The translations under genes were made by a program, and so were the position numbers. A model generated the notes under the pieces. It made no database searches and was not told the origin of the DNA. It saw only the letters and a list, made by a program, of their open reading frames with translations. 64,000 bases of DNA from NCBI RefSeq assembly GCF_900103125.1, contig NZ_FNJV01000001.1, positions 1,054,001 through 1,118,000 on the forward strand. The letters run 5' to 3'. Source of the stretch: Mucilaginibacter sp. OK268 (GTDB lineage Bacteria; Bacteroidota; Bacteroidia; Sphingobacteriales; Sphingobacteriaceae). This document shows, piece by piece, positions 8,415-17,853 of this stretch. Numbering within the stretch: position 1 is the stretch's first letter; each line of letters starts with the position of its first letter.

Positions 8415-8697
8415 CCCGAAAACTTTTTAAACTTTAAATTTTAACACTTTTTTAGTCGAAACAGGGCAAAAAAGCGTTGCATTTACTCATTTTAACAAAG
8501 TTTTAACGCCATTTTAACACTTTTTAACAAATTTTTGATGGGTTTTGAAAGGTTTAAAAAGTATTAAAATATTGATATTCAATAAACTATGTGTAAAATG
8601 GCCCGTTTTTGGGCTGTATTTTCTCTTAACTAAACAGCCCGGTTTTCCTTTATCGCGGGAAAACCGGGCTGTTGTATATACAAAAATACGCAATATT
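8415..8697 (-). ncRNA. Two-copy intergenic element, copy 1 (putative structured RNA)
   Basis: This segment lies between sppA and the PolX-like gene and is a diverged copy of 37336-37619, with nearly the same length (283 and 284 bases). Read on the minus strand, it starts with a -7-like box TATTTTTG (8681-8688 complement). Next comes a perfect 14-bp hairpin (8635-8648 with 8658-8671), a second short hairpin (8601-8604 with 8611-8614), the palindrome TTGAATATCAA, and several copies of GTGTTAAAAT. Hairpin arms differ between the copies but keep pairing. It could be a small RNA, a long 5' leader of the PolX-like gene, or a mobile repeat; transcription is inferred only. Confidence 0.55.
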
Positions 8698-8730
8698 AAG
8701 AGGGATACCTACCGCCATCTGAAAATAAAA

Positions 8731-8754
8731 AAAGCTGCCCATACAAGCAGCTTT
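8731..8754 (-). terminator. Terminator of sppA
   Basis: An 8-bp perfect stem AAAGCTGC / GCAGCTTT (8731-8738 with 8747-8754) with an 8-base loop. On the minus strand it is followed by TTTTATTTTC, a good U-tract. It is 24 bases past the sppA stop. It separates sppA from the element that follows, so the element would need its own promoter. Confidence 0.85.
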
Positions 8755-8777
8755 AATCAAAATATAAACTGGAAAAC

Positions 8778-10550
8778 TTATTTTATTTCTATACTATAAG
8801 GCATGCGGGCCTGTGGGGTACGCATCATTTGGGTAACGCCTTTAATTTGTTCGTAAACTTTGTAATTATCACCCAGTTCTGATTGCAGTATCCGGGTGCG
8901 GGCCTCCGCGGTTACATCACCGCTTAGCTGATTAAAGAAGCTTTTTTGCTCGGGATATGTTACCAGGCTGTAGTTTTTAATTTTGGCCTTTTTAGCAGCC
9001 GATGTTATGGCATCATTGATATTGCCTAAACGGTCAACCAAGCCATTTTTTAATGCCTGCTCGCCAGTCCAAACACGGCCCTGACCTATGCTGTTAATGT
9101 ATGCCTGGGTTTTGTGGCGGCCTTCGGCAACGGCTTTGGTAAAGTCATCATAGCCACGGTTTACGTTGTTTTGCAATATCAGCTTTTCGTCGGGGGTCAA
9201 AGGGCGACTAATATCACCCAGGTCGGCATATTTTCCGGTTTTTACACCGTCAAAGGTAACACCCAGCTTATCGTTAAAAAGCTTTTGCATGTTTGGCAAA
9301 ATGGCGAAAATGCCTATAGAACCGGTAATAGTATTGGGCTGCGCGATGATAGAATCGGCTGCGCATGCAATATAATAACCGCCCGATGCCGCTAAATCGC
9401 CCATGGAAACGATGATAGGTTTTACTTTTTTGGTCAGCATAACCTCGCGCCAGATCACATCCGAAGCCAGCGAGCTGCCACCGGGAGAGTTTACACGAAG
9501 CACTACCGCTTTTACTTTATTGTCAAGCCTAACTTTGCGCAGGGCTTTTGATATTCTTTCGGAGCCAATGGTGTTGTCATCTCCTTCGCCACCAGAAATT
9601 TCGCCCGATGCATAAACAACGGCTATCCGGTTTTTGGATGATGTAGCCTCATCTTTATTATCGTTATCAGCGCTGCTCTTGGTATAATCGGCCAGTTCAA
9701 TACTGTTCAGGTCGTTTTTCTTTTCGGTATTGGTGCGCGCTTTCAGATCATCCAGTATTTCATCTTTATATTTTAAGCCGTCTATCAGCTTCAATTTAAG
9801 AGCATCTTCAGGTAATTGTACCCGGCCGTTGTTGGCGTAATTAAATAAAGAATCTTTATTAATGCCGCGGCTTTTGCTGATACCGGTTAAAAAATGATCA
9901 TATAAGGAGCCCAGGTAGGAGGTAACCTGCAAACGGTTGGCATCGCTCATTTTAGTCAAAAATAAAGGTTCAACAGCGCTTTTGAAAGTACCCACTTTGA
10001 TGATCTGTACCTCGATACCCAATTTATCAAGCGCTCCCTTTAAAAAAGTAACCTCCGAATTAAAGCCCTTGAGCTCAAAAATACCTTTGGGGTTCATATA
10101 AACCTTATCGGCAACTGATGCCAGGTAGTAAAAGCCCTGTGTATATATTTCTGAATAAGCTATGATGAATTTGCCCGATTTTTTGAAATCGATCAGGGCG
10201 TTGCGGATCTCCTCGGTAGTAGCCTGGCCGGATACCATGTAGCTTTCATCCAGGAAAATTCCTTTGATGTTGGCATCGGCTTTGGCCTTTTTAATATTGG
10301 CCAGTATATCATTTAAGCCTGTTGATTTATCTTTATCCAATCCTAAAAAACTTAAGCCGGCCAAAGGGTTGTTAGGTGTACGCTCGGTTATGGGGTTTGT
10401 AAAAGCCATATGCAGTACAGAATTGGGCTCAACTTCAATTGTTTTATCGCCACTGGCGGAAATTATCCCTATCACTACCAAAACCAAAATAACGGTGATT
10501 AAAACTACACCAACAATGGTGGCCAGAACGAATTTGAAGAATTGTTTCAT
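8778..10550 (-). CDS. sppA: Signal peptide peptidase SppA, 67-kDa type
   Basis: Membrane-anchored serine protease (family S49) that degrades cleaved signal peptides. At 590 residues it is the long form with two tandem S49 domains. The N-terminal membrane anchor is about residues 5-32. The lysine of the Ser/Lys dyad is expected in VGTFKSAVEP near residue 203, and the nucleophile serine in GDLAASGGYYIACAAD near residue 390; both are present. It is divergent from folK with an 86-base gap and is followed by its own terminator. Confidence 0.94.
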   Translation of the reverse strand: MKQFFKFVLATIVGVVLITVILVLVVIGIISASGDKTIEVEPNSVLHMAFTNPITERTPNNPLAGLSFLGLDKDKSTGLNDILANIKKAKADANIKGIFLDESYMVSGQATTEEIRNALIDFKKSGKFIIAYSEIYTQGFYYLASVADKVYMNPKGIFELKGFNSEVTFLKGALDKLGIEVQIIKVGTFKSAVEPLFLTKMSDANRLQVTSYLGSLYDHFLTGISKSRGINKDSLFNYANNGRVQLPEDALKLKLIDGLKYKDEILDDLKARTNTEKKNDLNSIELADYTKSSADNDNKDEATSSKNRIAVVYASGEISGGEGDDNTIGSERISKALRKVRLDNKVKAVVLRVNSPGGSSLASDVIWREVMLTKKVKPIIVSMGDLAASGGYYIACAADSIIAQPNTITGSIGIFAILPNMQKLFNDKLGVTFDGVKTGKYADLGDISRPLTPDEKLILQNNVNRGYDDFTKAVAEGRHKTQAYINSIGQGRVWTGEQALKNGLVDRLGNINDAITSAAKKAKIKNYSLVTYPEQKSFFNQLSGDVTAEARTRILQSELGDNYKVYEQIKGVTQMMRTPQARMPYSIEIK

Positions 10551-10636
10551 TAATGTTATAAATCTTTTTATCTATGCAAACTTAGTAATTCAATACCGAT
10601 AATGTTAAGAGCCGTTTCTATAATATTTGTTACAAC

Positions 10637-11116
10637 ATGAATAACATTTTTTTACTTTTAGGCAGTAACCTTGGCGACAGGAAATTGTTTCTGAAACAGG
10701 CAGTTGACCATATTGAAGCGGAGATTGCCCCTGTTATAAAGCGATCATCGGTATTTGAGACACAATCATGGGGTAAAACCGATGCCCCCGATTACCTGAA
10801 CCAGGTAATACAACTGGATACTTCCTTACCGGCAAGGGTATTATTAGAGAAAATACTGGCTATAGAGATTTTGCTGGGGCGCGAACGTAAAGAAAAATGG
10901 GGATCGCGAACTATTGATATTGATATTTTGTTTTACGGCGATGAGATCATCCATGAACCCGATTTGCAGGTTCCCCATCCCGAACTCCATAAACGACGGT
11001 TCACCGTAGAGCCTTTGGCCGAAATAGCTGCTGCTTTTGTTCATCCGGTGTTGCATAAAAATATTTTACAACTTAAAAATGAATTGATAGACAATTTGAT
11101 TGTAAAAAAAGTATAA
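10637..11116 (+). CDS. folK: Hydroxymethyldihydropterin pyrophosphokinase FolK
   Basis: HPPK transfers pyrophosphate from ATP to 6-hydroxymethyl-7,8-dihydropterin in folate synthesis. At 159 residues it has the standard size. The N-terminal FLLLGSNLGDR motif, the W-containing loop and the family signature RTIDIDILFYGDEI (near residues 92-105), followed by VPHPELHKRRF, are all present. It is followed after 22 bases by an Hpt-domain gene on the same strand. Confidence 0.96.
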   Translation: MNNIFLLLGSNLGDRKLFLKQAVDHIEAEIAPVIKRSSVFETQSWGKTDAPDYLNQVIQLDTSLPARVLLEKILAIEILLGRERKEKWGSRTIDIDILFYGDEIIHEPDLQVPHPELHKRRFTVEPLAEIAAAFVHPVLHKNILQLKNELIDNLIVKKV

Positions 11117-11138
11117 TTTTAGTAAAACATAAATTTGT

Positions 11139-11516
11139 ATGGCGGATATTTCACCGGGCCAGGATCTCGACCTTTCTTTTTTGTACGAAATTGCGGATGG
11201 CAGTACGGAATTTATTGTGGAGTCGATTGAAATGTTTCTGCAGCAAACCCCGCAATTGCTGAGTGCTATTGACGATGCCCTGGCTGGTAAAGACTGGGCC
11301 GCCGCCGGACAAGCCGCGCACAAACTAAAGCCAAACCTGGGTTTTTTTGGTATGCCTATTAGCCAGGAAACTTTACAGGAGATTGAAATAGCTTGTAAAG
11401 AAGGAGCACCCGACTCCAGCGAGGTGATGGAAAAATTTAACCAGGTAAAACAATTGGTAAATGCCAATTTGATAACTCTCCAACAAATAAAAGCAGAGAA
11501 AGAAGCGGAGCTGTAA
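11139..11516 (+). CDS. Histidine phosphotransfer (Hpt) domain protein
   Basis: A stand-alone Hpt protein of 125 residues, predicted to be an all-alpha four-helix bundle. The phosphorylatable histidine is H61 in AAHKLKPNLGFFGM, matching the HxLKG(S/A) pattern with a Pro-Asn variant. It would relay phosphate between a hybrid histidine kinase and a response regulator; no partner gene is adjacent. It is probably co-transcribed with folK. Confidence 0.88.
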   Translation: MADISPGQDLDLSFLYEIADGSTEFIVESIEMFLQQTPQLLSAIDDALAGKDWAAAGQAAHKLKPNLGFFGMPISQETLQEIEIACKEGAPDSSEVMEKFNQVKQLVNANLITLQQIKAEKEAEL

Positions 11517-11523
11517 AGAGCGG

Positions 11524-11682
11524 AAAGCTTAAGGCTGAAAGCCAAAAGCACAAAAATTCAGCGTAAAAAATTAAAGCAATCAATTAGATTGCCTTAATTT
11601 TTTATATGCTCTACAAGTAAATTGATTTTACTTTTTTGCTTTAAGCTCTCGGCTTTATGCCTTTAGCTATCTTTAAGCTACT
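11524..11682. repeat. Heptad-word inverted array B
   Basis: Between the convergent ends of the Hpt gene and purS are 7-bp words with core GCT/AGC. On the left: AAAGCTT, AAGGCTG, AAAGCCA, AAAGCAC (11524-11551). On the right: TTTTGCT, TTAAGCT, CTCGGCT, TTATGCC, TTTAGCT (11634-11668). The right array runs into the last codons of purS. A conventional terminator is nested inside the spacer. Confidence 0.6.
11565..11603. terminator. Bidirectional terminator between Hpt gene and purS
   Basis: A 17-base arm (11565-11581, A6 then TTAAAGCAATC) pairs with 11587-11603 around a 5-base loop with one mismatch. Both outer ends are A6/T6, so it can stop transcription from both convergent genes. Confidence 0.85.
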
Positions 11683-11930
11683 TGTTGTATTTTGAAGGTA
11701 TAGCTTTCCATGATCAGGTTAGCTAATAGATTTTTGCAGGCCTGATCTACTTTGGCGTGTGCGATTTCGGCGCTGTCGGCTTCAATTTCGAGGGTAATGT
11801 GTTTACCGATACGTACATTTTGTATTTCGGCTAAACCAAGGTTTTTCATGCTTCCGGTTACTGCTTTTCCTTGAGGATCAAGTATTTCTTTTTTGGGCAT
11901 TACGTCTATTTCAGCCTGGAATTTTGTCAT
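11673..11930 (-). CDS. purS: Phosphoribosylformylglycinamidine synthase subunit PurS
   Basis: A small (85 residues) subunit that bridges PurL and PurQ in the fourth step of purine synthesis. It shows the PurS pattern: a first strand (FQAEIDVMPKKEILDPQG), then KNLGLAEIQNVRIGKHITLEIEA and a C-terminal helix/strand ending in the partly hydrophobic ESYTFKI. Its ATG lies within the last 20 bases of pssA, so it is translationally coupled to that gene, although the pathways are unrelated. The purL and purQ genes are not in this window. Confidence 0.9.
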   Translation of the reverse strand: MTKFQAEIDVMPKKEILDPQGKAVTGSMKNLGLAEIQNVRIGKHITLEIEADSAEIAHAKVDQACKNLLANLIMESYTFKIQQVA

Positions 11931-12633
11931 TTGTGAATTTAAATTGAATTAAAGATAAAGTGATGTATATAAATATCACCACCGGAACTGCCACAAATTT
12001 AAAAAATAGAATCAGTATTGCCGAAAACAACAGCAGTAAATAGCGGAAAATGTTTTTATTAAAGTCGCGGTTCTTGAATTTAAGCGACATCAGCGGTATT
12101 TCAGACACCAGTAATATGCACATCACTGTAATTAACCCCGTTAATATATAAGGATTTAGAATGTAATGAGCTAAATCTTCGTACTGCTGAATAATTAGTG
12201 GAAGCGAAGCAATAAATATAGCGTTGGCTGGTGTTGGCAGGCCAATAAAACTATCAGACTGGCGGGTATCATTGTTGAATTTGGCCAGGCGTAAAGCCGA
12301 GAATACCGTTATTAAAAATGCGACATAACACAAATAAGGACTTATATGGTCAATTTGCGGAGCTTTTAAATATAACTCATATAATATGGCCGATGGTAAA
12401 AAGCCAAAGCTTACCATATCGGCAAGTGAATCCAGATCTTTACCTATAAATGAATAGGAATTAAGCACCCTTGAAGCCAGTCCGTCGAAAAAGTCGAATA
12501 TAGAAGAAAGAAAGATAGCGTAGGCAGCTATGATGAGGTTGCCCTGGAAAGCAAATACTATTCCTATACAGCCGCTAAACAGGTTGGCACAGGTAATGGC
12601 ATTGGGGAGATGTTTCTTAACGCGCTTCTTCAT
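11911..12633 (-). CDS. pssA: CDP-diacylglycerol-serine O-phosphatidyltransferase
   Basis: An integral membrane enzyme that makes phosphatidylserine, the precursor of phosphatidylethanolamine. At 240 residues it has about seven membrane helices. The CDP-alcohol phosphatidyltransferase signature D-x2-D-G-x2-A-R-x8-G-x3-D-x3-D is complete (DFFDGLASR ... GKDLDSLAD, near residues 47-70). It overlaps purS by 20 bases. Upstream of it lies a large palindrome that separates it from rho. Confidence 0.93.
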   Translation of the reverse strand: MKKRVKKHLPNAITCANLFSGCIGIVFAFQGNLIIAAYAIFLSSIFDFFDGLASRVLNSYSFIGKDLDSLADMVSFGFLPSAILYELYLKAPQIDHISPYLCYVAFLITVFSALRLAKFNNDTRQSDSFIGLPTPANAIFIASLPLIIQQYEDLAHYILNPYILTGLITVMCILLVSEIPLMSLKFKNRDFNKNIFRYLLLLFSAILILFFKFVAVPVVIFIYITLSLIQFKFTNDKIPG

Positions 12634-12665
12634 TATCAGGCCATGAAGTTATCAGGATTTTATTA

Positions 12666-12810
12666 AGTATTTATGAAGTTACAGATAATAATTTTATTTG
12701 AAAAGAATCAAGAGGCAAGAATCAAGAGTCAAGATAACCTAAATGGGCTTGTCTCTTGATTCTTGCCTCTTGATTCTAAAATTTCATCTACCTATAACTT
12801 CATAAATACT
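12666..12810. repeat. Heptad-word inverted array C, nested in a second perfect palindrome
   Basis: The outer arms AGTATTTATGAAGTTA (12666-12681) and its exact complement (12795-12810) are 16 bp and perfect. Inside, 30-base arms 12704-12733 and 12748-12777 match at 29 of 30 positions. They are built of 7-bp words GAATCAA, GAGGCAA, GAATCAA, GAGTCAA on the left and TCTTGAT, TCTTGCC, TCTTGAT on the right. It follows the rho stop codon and precedes pssA, so it may end the rho transcript. Confidence 0.75.
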
Positions 12811-12816
12811 AAAATA

Positions 12817-14445
12817 TTACGAATTCATTGAAATCAAAAATTCTTCGTTAGTTTTTGTGCCTTTTATCTGGGCCTGTAAAAACTCCATTGATTCCTGCGA
12901 ATTCATATCGGCAAGGTGGTTACGTAGTATCCAGATGCGTTGTAAAGTGTCGCGGTCAAGCAGTAAGTCGTCACGACGGGTGCTTGAAGCGGTAATATCA
13001 ATAGCGGGGAATATACGTTTGTTTGAAAGTTTACGATCCAGTTGTAACTCCATGTTGCCTGTACCTTTAAACTCTTCAAAAATAACCTCATCCATTTTTG
13101 ATCCGGTTTCGGTAAGCGCTGTAGCGATAATGGTTAATGAACCGCCATCCTCAATGTTACGGGCTGCACCAAAAAAGCGTTTGGGTTTGTGCAAAGCGTT
13201 AGCATCAACACCACCCGATAATATTTTACCTGATGCAGGAGCAACGGTGTTATATGCACGGGCCAGGCGGGTGATAGAATCCAGCAGGATTACTACATCA
13301 TGACCACACTCAACCATGCGTTTTGCTTTTTCCAATACGATGTTGGCAATTTTTACGTGACGTTCTGCAGGTTCATCAAAAGTTGATGAAACTACTTCGG
13401 CGCGTACGCTGCGAGCCATATCGGTCACCTCTTCCGGACGCTCATCGATCAATAAGATGATCAGGTAAACTTCGGGGTGATTTTTAGCTATAGCATTGGC
13501 CACATCTTTTAACAACATGGTTTTACCCGTTTTTGGCTGGGCTACAATTAAACCACGCTGACCTTTACCAATTGGCGAAAACAGGTCCATGATACGGGTT
13601 GAATAGTTGCCGGCATCTGTAAACAGACTCAGTTTTTCTGATGGGAAAAGTGGTGTTAAGTGATCAAAAGGTACGCGGTCACGCACTTCGGCCGGGATAC
13701 GGCCATTAATGGCTTCCACACGTACCAGCGGGAAATATTTTTCGCCTTCTTTCGGCGGACGGATGCTACCACGAACGGTATCACCTGTTTTAAGACCGAA
13801 TAATTTTATTTGTGATTGCGATACATAAATATCATCGGGCGAAGTAAGGTAGTTATAATCTGATGAGCGTAAAAAACCATAACCATCGGGCATGATCTCC
13901 AGAACACCCTCATTTACTATTACATTATCAAAATCAAGGTTAATGGCAGGTTCCTGGTTTTTTTGCTGGGCTTGATTGCCGTTACCATTGGCATTGGCGC
14001 GCCTGTCAAATTTTTGCGGGCGACCCTCGGTTAAAGGTTCTTCACTCCTGGGAGTGGTTTCACCTTGTTGAACTGCCGGGGTTTCGTCGGTAACTGCTAC
14101 CGCAGGTGTTTCGTTTTCGGTTTCTTCAGTTTGTTCTTCATCCTGTATATCAAACAGGTTGGTATCATCTAAAGGTACTTCAACACGTGGTTGTGTTTTG
14201 GGTTTTAGTACACGGGTTCTTTTGCGTGCTTTGTCTACTGTTTCGGCCGGAGCGTTAGTAGGAGTATAGTTTGACTCAACAATGTTTTGTTGAGCGCGGG
14301 CAGCCTCAATAAGCTGTTGTTGTTCAATGATGCGGGATATTAGCTGTGGCTTTCTGAGTTCGTCAGCCTCGGCAATACCTAAATTTTTTGCAATTTCGCG
14401 CAACTCAGAAACGAGTTTGTCGTTCAATTCTATTTTATCAGACAT
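12817..14445 (-). CDS. rho: Transcription termination factor Rho
   Basis: Hexameric RNA helicase that ends transcription. The protein is 542 residues, longer than the E. coli type (about 419), because of a low-complexity acidic and Q/N-rich insert (about residues 50-170) between the N-terminal Rho_N helices and the RNA-binding cold-shock-like domain ([13 protein letters not shown]). The ATPase core has Walker A near [11 protein letters not shown], Walker [17 protein letters not shown] and the Q/R-loop region with SGGVDANAL. Long inserts of this sort are common in Bacteroidota Rho. Transcribed alone with a 339-base upstream gap. Confidence 0.96.
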   Translation of the reverse strand: MSDKIELNDKLVSELREIAKNLGIAEADELRKPQLISRIIEQQQLIEAARAQQNIVESNYTPTNAPAETVDKARKRTRVLKPKTQPRVEVPLDDTNLFDIQDEEQTEETENETPAVAVTDETPAVQQGETTPRSEEPLTEGRPQKFDRRANANGNGNQAQQKNQEPAINLDFDNVIVNEGVLEIMPDGYGFLRSSDYNYLTSPDDIYVSQSQIKLFGLKTGDTVRGSIRPPKEGEKYFPLVRVEAINGRIPAEVRDRVPFDHLTPLFPSEKLSLFTDAGNYSTRIMDLFSPIGKGQRGLIVAQPKTGKTMLLKDVANAIAKNHPEVYLIILLIDERPEEVTDMARSVRAEVVSSTFDEPAERHVKIANIVLEKAKRMVECGHDVVILLDSITRLARAYNTVAPASGKILSGGVDANALHKPKRFFGAARNIEDGGSLTIIATALTETGSKMDEVIFEEFKGTGNMELQLDRKLSNKRIFPAIDITASSTRRDDLLLDRDTLQRIWILRNHLADMNSQESMEFLQAQIKGTKTNEEFLISMNS

Positions 14446-14784
14446 GATATGAATTATAGTTCAATGGGATTTTTAATGTTGTAATTTGTTCTCTTGACGG
14501 TAATAAAGCCCCATGTGAGTTTTAGTGGTTAAACATGAAGAATTATTAAAAGAAATTGATCTTGAAACTTTGTATAAGTAAACATCCAAATCCAGGTAAA
14601 TATTATTGTAATAAATAACGTGGGGTTTTAAATTGTTTCTTTAGTGCAAGAAAAATTCAAAGGAAAACGTTGCAATTGTAATCAAATAATTTATAATTTC
14701 AAATTAATTAAATAAATATCTGATAATTGGCCGCATATAAGCTAATTTTTTAGTTTTTTTGACATTCAAAATATTTAAGCATTA
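14446..14784. other. Divergent rho-pyrF intergenic region, no gene seen
   Basis: An AT-rich 339-base gap between the divergent rho and pyrF starts. I see no ORF, no tRNA-like or riboswitch-like fold and no repeat that I recognise. It must hold the promoters of both genes, and probably a long rho leader, since Rho genes often have autoregulated leaders. No convincing TAnnTTTG box could be assigned. Confidence 0.4.
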
Positions 14785-15618
14785 ATGATTTCACGCGCCC
14801 GGCTAATTGAACAGATCAAACAGAAAAAATCTTTTTTATGTGTTGGTCTGGATACTGATATTAATAAGATCCCCGAATTTTTAAAAGATTACCCCGATCC
14901 GATACTGGAATTTAATAAAAGGATCATTGATGCCACTAAGGATCTTTGCGTATCCTACAAACCCAACGCGGCATTTTATGAGGCCTATGGAATAAAAGGG
15001 CTGCAAAGTTTGATTGACACCTGGAAGTATTTGCCTACCGATACCTTAAATATAATAGACGCCAAACGAGGCGATATCGGTAATACCTCTGATAAATACG
15101 CGCAGGCTTTTTTTGATGAAAAAGCTTCGGGGATGAGCTTTGATGCCATTACCATTACTCCTTATATGGGTAACGACAGTGTGACCCCGTACCTGGCTTA
15201 TGAGGGTAAATGGATCATTCTGCTGGCACTTACATCTTCGGTAGGCAGTAAGGATTTTCAATACCTGCAAACAGGTGATGGTTATTTGTACGAAACCGTG
15301 ATACAAAAGGCCAATACCTGGGCCGGCGCCGACAGGATCATGTATGTAGTTGGCGCTACCAAAAGCACCGAGTTTACCAATATTCGTAAATATGCCCCTG
15401 ATAATTTTTTACTGGTGCCTGGTATTGGCGCGCAGGGTGGGAGCCTGGAAGAAGTGTGCCGCTATGGTATCACTAAAGATTGCGGCCTCATTGTGAACGC
15501 GTCGCGCTCTATTATCTATGCCGGTAACGGGAAAGACTTTGCCGATGCCGCCCGAGCCGAAGCGCAACGTATGCAGCAACAAATGCAGGTAGAGTTGGAA
15601 AAGGCAGGGGTGATATAA
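14785..15618 (+). CDS. pyrF: Orotidine 5'-phosphate decarboxylase (type 2)
   Basis: The last step of UMP synthesis. At 277 residues it is the longer type-2 form. Key motifs are LCVGLDTDINKIP near residue 18, the substrate-site KPNAAFYEAYG near 60, the catalytic DAKRGDIGNT near residues 90-99 and the phosphate-binding GIGAQGGSLEEV near 215. Single gene, divergent from rho. Confidence 0.95.
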   Translation: MISRARLIEQIKQKKSFLCVGLDTDINKIPEFLKDYPDPILEFNKRIIDATKDLCVSYKPNAAFYEAYGIKGLQSLIDTWKYLPTDTLNIIDAKRGDIGNTSDKYAQAFFDEKASGMSFDAITITPYMGNDSVTPYLAYEGKWIILLALTSSVGSKDFQYLQTGDGYLYETVIQKANTWAGADRIMYVVGATKSTEFTNIRKYAPDNFLLVPGIGAQGGSLEEVCRYGITKDCGLIVNASRSIIYAGNGKDFADAARAEAQRMQQQMQVELEKAGVI

Positions 15619-15716
15619 CCCCTCCTAAACGGCGAAGCCCTCATGTAATAATGTGCATAGCCTAAAAATATATACTCAGATATTCAGTTTATTGCTAATT
15701 GAATTTTGCTAATCAA

Positions 15717-15748
15717 AGTCCTCTCCTTTGGAGAGGATTTAGGTGAGG
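15717..15748. repeat. Short interspersed palindrome CCTCTCC-TTT-GGAGAGG
   Basis: A 7-bp perfect dyad with a TTT loop (15720-15736), followed by ATTTAGGTGAGG. It lies between pyrF and the first S9 peptidase gene. This wording resembles repeated intergenic text that I associate with Sphingobacteriaceae genomes, but only one clear copy is in this window. A terminator role for pyrF is possible, though there is no long T-run. Confidence 0.4.
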
Positions 15749-15796
15749 TTTATGCCGCATAATTACTAAATTACCCCCCTGTATTCTTTACACCTT

Positions 15797-17767
15797 ATGA
15801 AAAGAACCTTATTGTCTGTTATTGCTTTTTCCGCGGCCTGTTTGGTATCGGCTCAGGAAAAGAAACCCTTAAAACCAATTGATTTTTACCGTATACCTTC
15901 AGTGAGCGATCCTCAGCTTGCTCCGGATGGTAAATGGGTGGCTTATAGTGTATCAACGGTTGACACGGCTAAAGACAAACGCGTTTCGCACCTATGGATG
16001 CAGAGTTGGGATGGTAAAGAGTCAATAGAGTTGACGCATGGTGATGAGGCTGCTTCGTCACCAAGATGGAGCCCCGATGGCAAGTACCTGGCCTTTCTTT
16101 CTTCGCGCGATTCCAAAAACGGTTCGCAGCTTTGGTTGATAGACAGGCGGGGAGGTGAAGGTTTTAAGCTGACGGATGTAAAAGGTAGTCTGAGTGAATA
16201 TGCATGGTCGCCTGATAGTAAAAAAATAGCGCTGGTTATAGGTGATCCTGAAAACAAAGGCAAGGAAGAACCTAAAACACCCAAACCTATTGTAATTGAC
16301 AGGTATCAATTTAAACAAGACGTAGAAGGATATTTGCAGCAATTACGTGATCATTTGTACCTGATTGATGTAACTACTAAAAAATTGGATACCCTTACCA
16401 AAGGCGACAAGGATGAAAATTCTCCTGTATGGTCACCAGATAGCAGGACTATCGCTTTTGTAAGTAATCGCACCGTTGATCCGGATAAGAATCAGAATAA
16501 GGATATTTTCACTATCGATGCCCGGCCCAATTCTACCATGTTACAGTTAACCACCTGGAAAGGTAGGGATAGTAACCCGCAGTGGAGTCCCGATGGCAGG
16601 TATATCTCTTATCTGCGTACTACAAGTGATGCTGATTATATGATGTATGACCAGAGTGTACTATGTATCATGGATGCGGTTGGCTCCAACAACCGGGTAC
16701 TGACAGCACAGCTCGACAGACCGGTTTCAGACCAAACCTGGGCTAAGGACAATAAAAACATATCATTTTTAGTGACGGACGACCGGGAGCGTTATCTGGC
16801 CAGTATTAATATTAACAACGGTAAAATAGCAACCGTAAGTAAAGGGATGTTCTGTATCACCGATATCAATACCAATTTATCAGGTAATTGGGTGGTATCT
16901 AAAAGCGATCCATATACTCCTGCAGAAATATTTGCTTTAGAGGGCGAAAAACTTCGGCGCTTAACCTTTCATCATCAGTCCTGGTTAAATACAGTAAAAC
17001 TGGCCCATGTGTCGGGTTTCCAATCAAACAGTTCAGATGGTACACAGGTATCAGGTATATTGTTTACACCAGATAGCATCCCCGGTAAAAAACTGCCACT
17101 GATATTATTTATACACGGCGGCCCCGTGGGGCAGGACGAGTATACCTTTGATGCTACCCGGCAAATGCTTGCCGCAGCTGGATATGCTGTAGTCGGCGTA
17201 AACTACCGGGGAAGCAATGGTCGCGGACTTGATTACTGTAAAGCCATATATGCCGATTGGGGTAATAAAGAAGTAAAAGATTTATTGGGCGCTGTTGATC
17301 ACCTGGAAAGAATGGGAATTGCCGATCCAGATCATTTAGGTATTGGCGGGTGGAGTTACGGAGGAATCTTGACCGATTATACCATTGCATCTGATACCCG
17401 TTTCAAAGCTGCCGCCAGTGGTGCGGGCAGTGCCTTGCAGTTATCGGTTTACGGAAGCGACCAGTATGTGTTGCAGTACGAAAATGAAATTGGCCTGCCC
17501 TGGAAAAATGCCGATAAATGGATACAGCTATCCTATCCGTTTTTTCACGCTGATAAAATAAAAACACCGGTGATGTTTATGTCTGGCTTGCGCGATTTTA
17601 ACGTTCCCACAGCGGGGAGTGAGCAAATGTACCAGGCGCTGAGATCGCAAGGAGTCCCAACAGAATTGATACTGTACCCCAACCAATTCCATGGCCTTAC
17701 CAAGCCAAGCTACCTGGTTGACAGGTTACAGCGTTATGTAGATTGGTATAATAAATACTTAAAATAA
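15797..17767 (+). CDS. Secreted S9 prolyl-oligopeptidase-family peptidase, copy 1
   Basis: A serine peptidase of clan SC, close to dipeptidyl aminopeptidase/acylaminoacyl-peptidases. A signal peptide (SVIAFSAACLVSAQ) precedes WD40-like PD40 beta-propeller repeats (SPRWSPDGKY, SPVWSPDSRT, NPQWSPDGRY). The C-terminal alpha/beta hydrolase domain has oxyanion motif IHGGP, nucleophile S520 in GGWSYGG, D600 in LRDFNVP and H632 in QFHGL. It probably degrades peptides in the periplasm. A close paralogue follows after 86 bases in the same orientation. Confidence 0.93.
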   Translation: MKRTLLSVIAFSAACLVSAQEKKPLKPIDFYRIPSVSDPQLAPDGKWVAYSVSTVDTAKDKRVSHLWMQSWDGKESIELTHGDEAASSPRWSPDGKYLAFLSSRDSKNGSQLWLIDRRGGEGFKLTDVKGSLSEYAWSPDSKKIALVIGDPENKGKEEPKTPKPIVIDRYQFKQDVEGYLQQLRDHLYLIDVTTKKLDTLTKGDKDENSPVWSPDSRTIAFVSNRTVDPDKNQNKDIFTIDARPNSTMLQLTTWKGRDSNPQWSPDGRYISYLRTTSDADYMMYDQSVLCIMDAVGSNNRVLTAQLDRPVSDQTWAKDNKNISFLVTDDRERYLASININNGKIATVSKGMFCITDINTNLSGNWVVSKSDPYTPAEIFALEGEKLRRLTFHHQSWLNTVKLAHVSGFQSNSSDGTQVSGILFTPDSIPGKKLPLILFIHGGPVGQDEYTFDATRQMLAAAGYAVVGVNYRGSNGRGLDYCKAIYADWGNKEVKDLLGAVDHLERMGIADPDHLGIGGWSYGGILTDYTIASDTRFKAAASGAGSALQLSVYGSDQYVLQYENEIGLPWKNADKWIQLSYPFFHADKIKTPVMFMSGLRDFNVPTAGSEQMYQALRSQGVPTELILYPNQFHGLTKPSYLVDRLQRYVDWYNKYLK

Positions 17768-17853
17768 ACCCGAACTGTCACTATACTCTGATAGCTAACT
17801 TCACCAACGCTCATCTACTGATAAGACGATGGTGAAATAATAAAACTGGCCAC

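Noticed and set aside
8545..8799. 84-codon plus-strand ORF in the sppA-PolX gap
   Set aside because: It runs through the hairpins of the two-copy element and the sppA terminator, and copy 2 of the element does not keep the frame.
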